A stretch of DNA of 64,000 nt from Seonamhaeicola sp. ML3 (GTDB taxonomy: Bacteria > Bacteroidota > Bacteroidia > Flavobacteriales > Flavobacteriaceae), in the NCBI RefSeq assembly GCF_023273855.1, contig NZ_CP096884.1:2976001-3040000 (forward strand), written 5' to 3'. The translations under genes were made by a program, and so were the position numbers. Every line of letters starts with the position of its first letter. Within the stretch, counting starts at the first letter, position 1. Under the pieces are notes generated by a model. The model was not told the origin of the DNA. It was given only the letters and a program-made list of their open reading frames with translations, and made no database searches. Below, one piece after another: positions 62,297 through 64,000 of this stretch.

Positions 62297-62581
62297 TTAA
62301 TCAATTTCTTCGAAATCAACATAATCACCCACGTCTTTATTAGATGCTTTTCTATTGGGAATTTTATCGATAGTAACTTCTCCCGCTTTCTTAGAGGCTT
62401 GCTCCTGTGTCGTATTTTTATATTGCCCGAAAGGTTGACCAAAACGCTGTTCGGCTTTCTTAATAATGAACTTTGCAAGAAATGGCGATAATAGTCGCGC
62501 CAAAATCTTTACACCAAAGTATATTAGAATAATAATCAGAATAGTTCTTACCAAACCTGTTACTGAAGCAAATTGATGCAT
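62297..62581 (-). CDS. DUF4834 small membrane protein
   Basis: The 94-residue protein has one helix (about 9-28) and ends with the DUF4834 signature VTIDKIPNRKASNKDVGDYV then DFEEID. It lies 30 bp upstream of the YfhO gene on the same strand, with a -7 box at 62596-62603. The family is confined to Bacteroidota and has no known function. Confidence 0.85.
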   Translation of the reverse strand: MHQFASVTGLVRTILIIILIYFGVKILARLLSPFLAKFIIKKAEQRFGQPFGQYKNTTQEQASKKAGEVTIDKIPNRKASNKDVGDYVDFEEID

Positions 62582-62595
62582 GTAAATCTTTTTAA

Positions 62596-62603
62596 CAAAA
62601 GTA
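62596..62603 (-). promoter_or_regulatory. -7 promoter box of the DUF4834-YfhO operon
   Basis: Minus strand reads TACTTTTG, matching TAnnTTTG, 14 bases before the ATG at 62581. No -33 TTG at the usual spacing. Confidence 0.4.
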
Positions 62604-62656
62604 CAATTCTATCCTTTTTAAATCCTTTAATAACGATAAAAAAAGCATAAAATATC

Positions 62657-62664
62657 TATATTTG
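62657..62664 (+). promoter_or_regulatory. -7 promoter box of the outer-membrane protein gene
   Basis: TATATTTG matches TAnnTTTG. The start codon (62737) lies 72 bases further on, after two stem-loops. Confidence 0.45.
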
Positions 62665-62680
62665 ATTTTAAGTTGATAGC

Positions 62681-62726
62681 CTCGTTTTAAAAAACGAGTT
62701 CGCCTTTATGTCTTGTTTGAAAACAA
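62681..62726 (+). promoter_or_regulatory. Leader stem-loops before the outer-membrane protein gene
   Basis: CTCGTTTT-AA-AAAACGAG (62681-62698) and TTGTTT-GA-AAACAA (62713-62726) form two tight hairpins in the 5' leader. Neither is followed by a terminator-type T run. They may protect the messenger or tune translation. Confidence 0.5.
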
Positions 62727-62736
62727 AAACCTAACA

Positions 62737-63768
62737 ATGAAGCCTTTAAAGACCTTTATTTCATGCCTATTATTAATGACCTCCACATTGGTTTACCCCC
62801 AATATACAGATGTCATTAATTCTAATAGACCAGGGGCCTCTAGAAGCGCTTACTCTGTAGGTACAAATGTAGTGCAGTTTGAAATTGGACCTTATTACGT
62901 AAAAGAAAAAAGGACTCCAGCCACAACATACGAGGTTAGCGGTTTGGGAGTAGATTTTTCCGCGAGATATGGACTGTTTTTTGAACAATTAGAGATAAAC
63001 ATAGAAGGCATTTACCAAAATGACACAAAAAAGTATACGTTTAGACCTGATGCTGAAGAACCCAGAAGCAATTTTAAGCATATTACGCTTGGAGCTAAAT
63101 ATTTGATTTACGATCCCTATAAAGACCAAGAGAGTAACAAGCCAAATCTTTACAGTTGGAAAGCCAACCATAGCTTTAAGTGGGAAGACCTAATTCCTGC
63201 TGTTTCAGTTTACTTGGGTGGTAACTATGATACTAAGAACAACCCATACACGGCACCAGGAATTGAAGGTTTTAGTCCAAAGGTTATGGTAGCTACACAA
63301 AACAACTTTGCTGGTGGTTGGGTATTCATAATGAATTTCATCAAGGATCGTATAGGTACAAACCAATCCGATTTTCAATACGTATTAACTCTAACACATG
63401 CTTTCAATCAACAATGGGTAGTATTTGGTGAAATGCAAGGTATCAAAAGTGATTTTTATGCTGATAATTTATTTAGAGTTGGTGGTGCCCGGCTATTAGG
63501 TAGAAACTTTCAACTAGACGCTGCACTTACTTTTAACACAAAAGATACACCCTCTGTTTTTAATGCGGGTATTGGAGCTTCGTACAGGTTAGACTTTCAT
63601 AAAGACCCTATACCAGATAACAACAATAGTGTTGAAGACGAAGGAAAAAGAAAAACCCGTAAGAACAACACTAAAAAACAGAAAAAGAGAAAAAAGAGAA
63701 GAGATGACGAAATAAACGAGGAAAATAAAATAAAAAAACAGAAAAAGAAAGACATTGATTTTGACTAA
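62737..63768 (+). CDS. Outer-membrane MetA/phenol-degradation-type beta-barrel protein
   Basis: The 343-residue product has a signal peptide (LKTFISCLLLMTSTLVYPQ) and a barrel with INSNRPGASRSAYSVGTNVV and FEIGPYYVKEK, the 'transporter' (phenol MetA-like) family pattern. The last 45 residues are nearly all Lys, Arg, Asn, Glu and Asp (about 299-343), an odd basic tail on a barrel. The ATG at 62737 gives a proper signal peptide; the TTG at 62713 lies in a hairpin. The GNAT-like gene follows 33 bp downstream. Substrate unknown. Confidence 0.75.
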   Translation: MKPLKTFISCLLLMTSTLVYPQYTDVINSNRPGASRSAYSVGTNVVQFEIGPYYVKEKRTPATTYEVSGLGVDFSARYGLFFEQLEINIEGIYQNDTKKYTFRPDAEEPRSNFKHITLGAKYLIYDPYKDQESNKPNLYSWKANHSFKWEDLIPAVSVYLGGNYDTKNNPYTAPGIEGFSPKVMVATQNNFAGGWVFIMNFIKDRIGTNQSDFQYVLTLTHAFNQQWVVFGEMQGIKSDFYADNLFRVGGARLLGRNFQLDAALTFNTKDTPSVFNAGIGASYRLDFHKDPIPDNNNSVEDEGKRKTRKNNTKKQKKRKKRRDDEINEENKIKKQKKKDIDFD

Positions 63769-63801
63769 AAACCCAACACCAACTAAAAGTGTTAACTGAA
63801 T

Positions 63802-64000
63802 ATGATTACAATTAAAGAGGTTAACTCAAAAAAAGACCTAAAGGCTTTTATAAAATTTCCGTTCAAGCTATATGAAGATTCAGAAAGCTGGACACCACCA
63901 ATTATTAGCCAAGAACTAAAAACTTTTGATAAAAACGAAAACCCTGTATTTAAAGATGCAGATGCGAGATTATTTTTAGCCTATCAAAACAATGAAATTG
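63802..64000 (+). CDS. GNAT-like protein (3' end outside window)
   Basis: ATG at 63802 opens a frame that runs off the window (66 codons seen). It begins MITIKEVNSKKDLKAFIKFP and continues FKLYEDSESWTPPIISQELK and DADARLFLAYQNNEI. This N-terminus is that of GNAT-like acyltransferase proteins about 370-380 residues long, common in Bacteroidota. The catalytic part is not in view. Confidence 0.75.
   Translation, partial: MITIKEVNSKKDLKAFIKFPFKLYEDSESWTPPIISQELKTFDKNENPVFKDADARLFLAYQNNEI

Noticed and set aside
1-64000. tRNA, rRNA, insertion sequences or prophage
   Set aside because: No cloverleaf, ribosomal, transposase or phage structural sequence was found on either strand by reading.

Overview
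The window is AT-rich chromosomal DNA from a member of the Bacteroidota, almost certainly a flavobacterium (family Flavobacteriaceae). The evidence is the type IX secretion regulator PorX, a DUF4834 protein, a DUF3667 protein, the flavobacterial type of alanine dehydrogenase, lipoproteins with Bacteroidota-style lipoboxes, many promoters of the form TTG-N17-23-TAnnTTTG, and starts preceded by A-rich sequence rather than Shine-Dalgarno motifs. I see no tRNA, rRNA, CRISPR array, insertion sequence or prophage.

Layout. 1-8.3 kb is mostly housekeeping: an HD phosphohydrolase (partial), porX, tsaE, a secreted peptide made of 13-residue tandem repeats overlapped by a four-helix membrane protein, a signalling-type outer-membrane barrel, alanine dehydrogenase and a small membrane-anchored protein. 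8.3-10.1 kb holds a short phosphoglycosyl transferase and a CapD-like dehydratase that has lost its catalytic Asp-Lys pair. Proline dehydrogenase and aroB follow. 12.6-43.7 kb is a large Wzx/Wzy-type exopolysaccharide (EPS) locus. The leftward arm encodes an aminotransferase, a 4,6-dehydratase, a Wza-like export lipoprotein and a Wzc-like tyrosine kinase. The rightward arm encodes UDP-sugar epimerase and dehydrogenases, a Wzx flippase, six glycosyltransferases, an EpsG-type polymerase, pyruvyl-, formyl-, acetyl- and carbamoyl-transferases, a deacetylase, a phosphoglycosyl transferase, two FemAB/BioF2-like acyltransferases, an exosortase and a four-helix membrane protein. A beta-helix lipoprotein gene sits inside it on the opposite strand. 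43.8-57 kb returns to housekeeping: an Lrp regulator, an M14 peptidase, an XRE regulator with an operator array, an MBL hydrolase, bcp, a cysteine-free endonuclease III, an ECF sigma factor and uvrA. 57-62.6 kb is a second, small glycan operon (flippase, GT4, YfhO, DUF4834). The window ends in an outer-membrane protein and the start of a GNAT-like gene.

How the genes work together. The sugar genes predict an acidic, heavily decorated polysaccharide. UDP-glucuronate and UDP-GalNAc-uronate would come from two dehydrogenases and an epimerase. A PglF/PglE/PglD/PglC-like set, split between the two arms, would make a diacetamido-trideoxyhexose (bacillosamine-type) sugar and load it on the lipid carrier. 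The product would be flipped by Wzx, polymerised by the EpsG-like protein, and exported by Wzc/Wza. The exosortase next to a NodU-type carbamoyltransferase suggests that a sorted surface protein is tied to the EPS, but no substrate with a recognisable sorting tail lies in this window.

The most unusual items are: the tandem-repeat secreted peptide and its overlapping membrane partner; the dead dehydratase paralogue; a 19-bp perfect inverted repeat ending in a start codon at 39561; four TACA-NN-TGTA operator sites that double as -7 promoter boxes at 45.5-45.8 kb; and the cluster-less endonuclease III.
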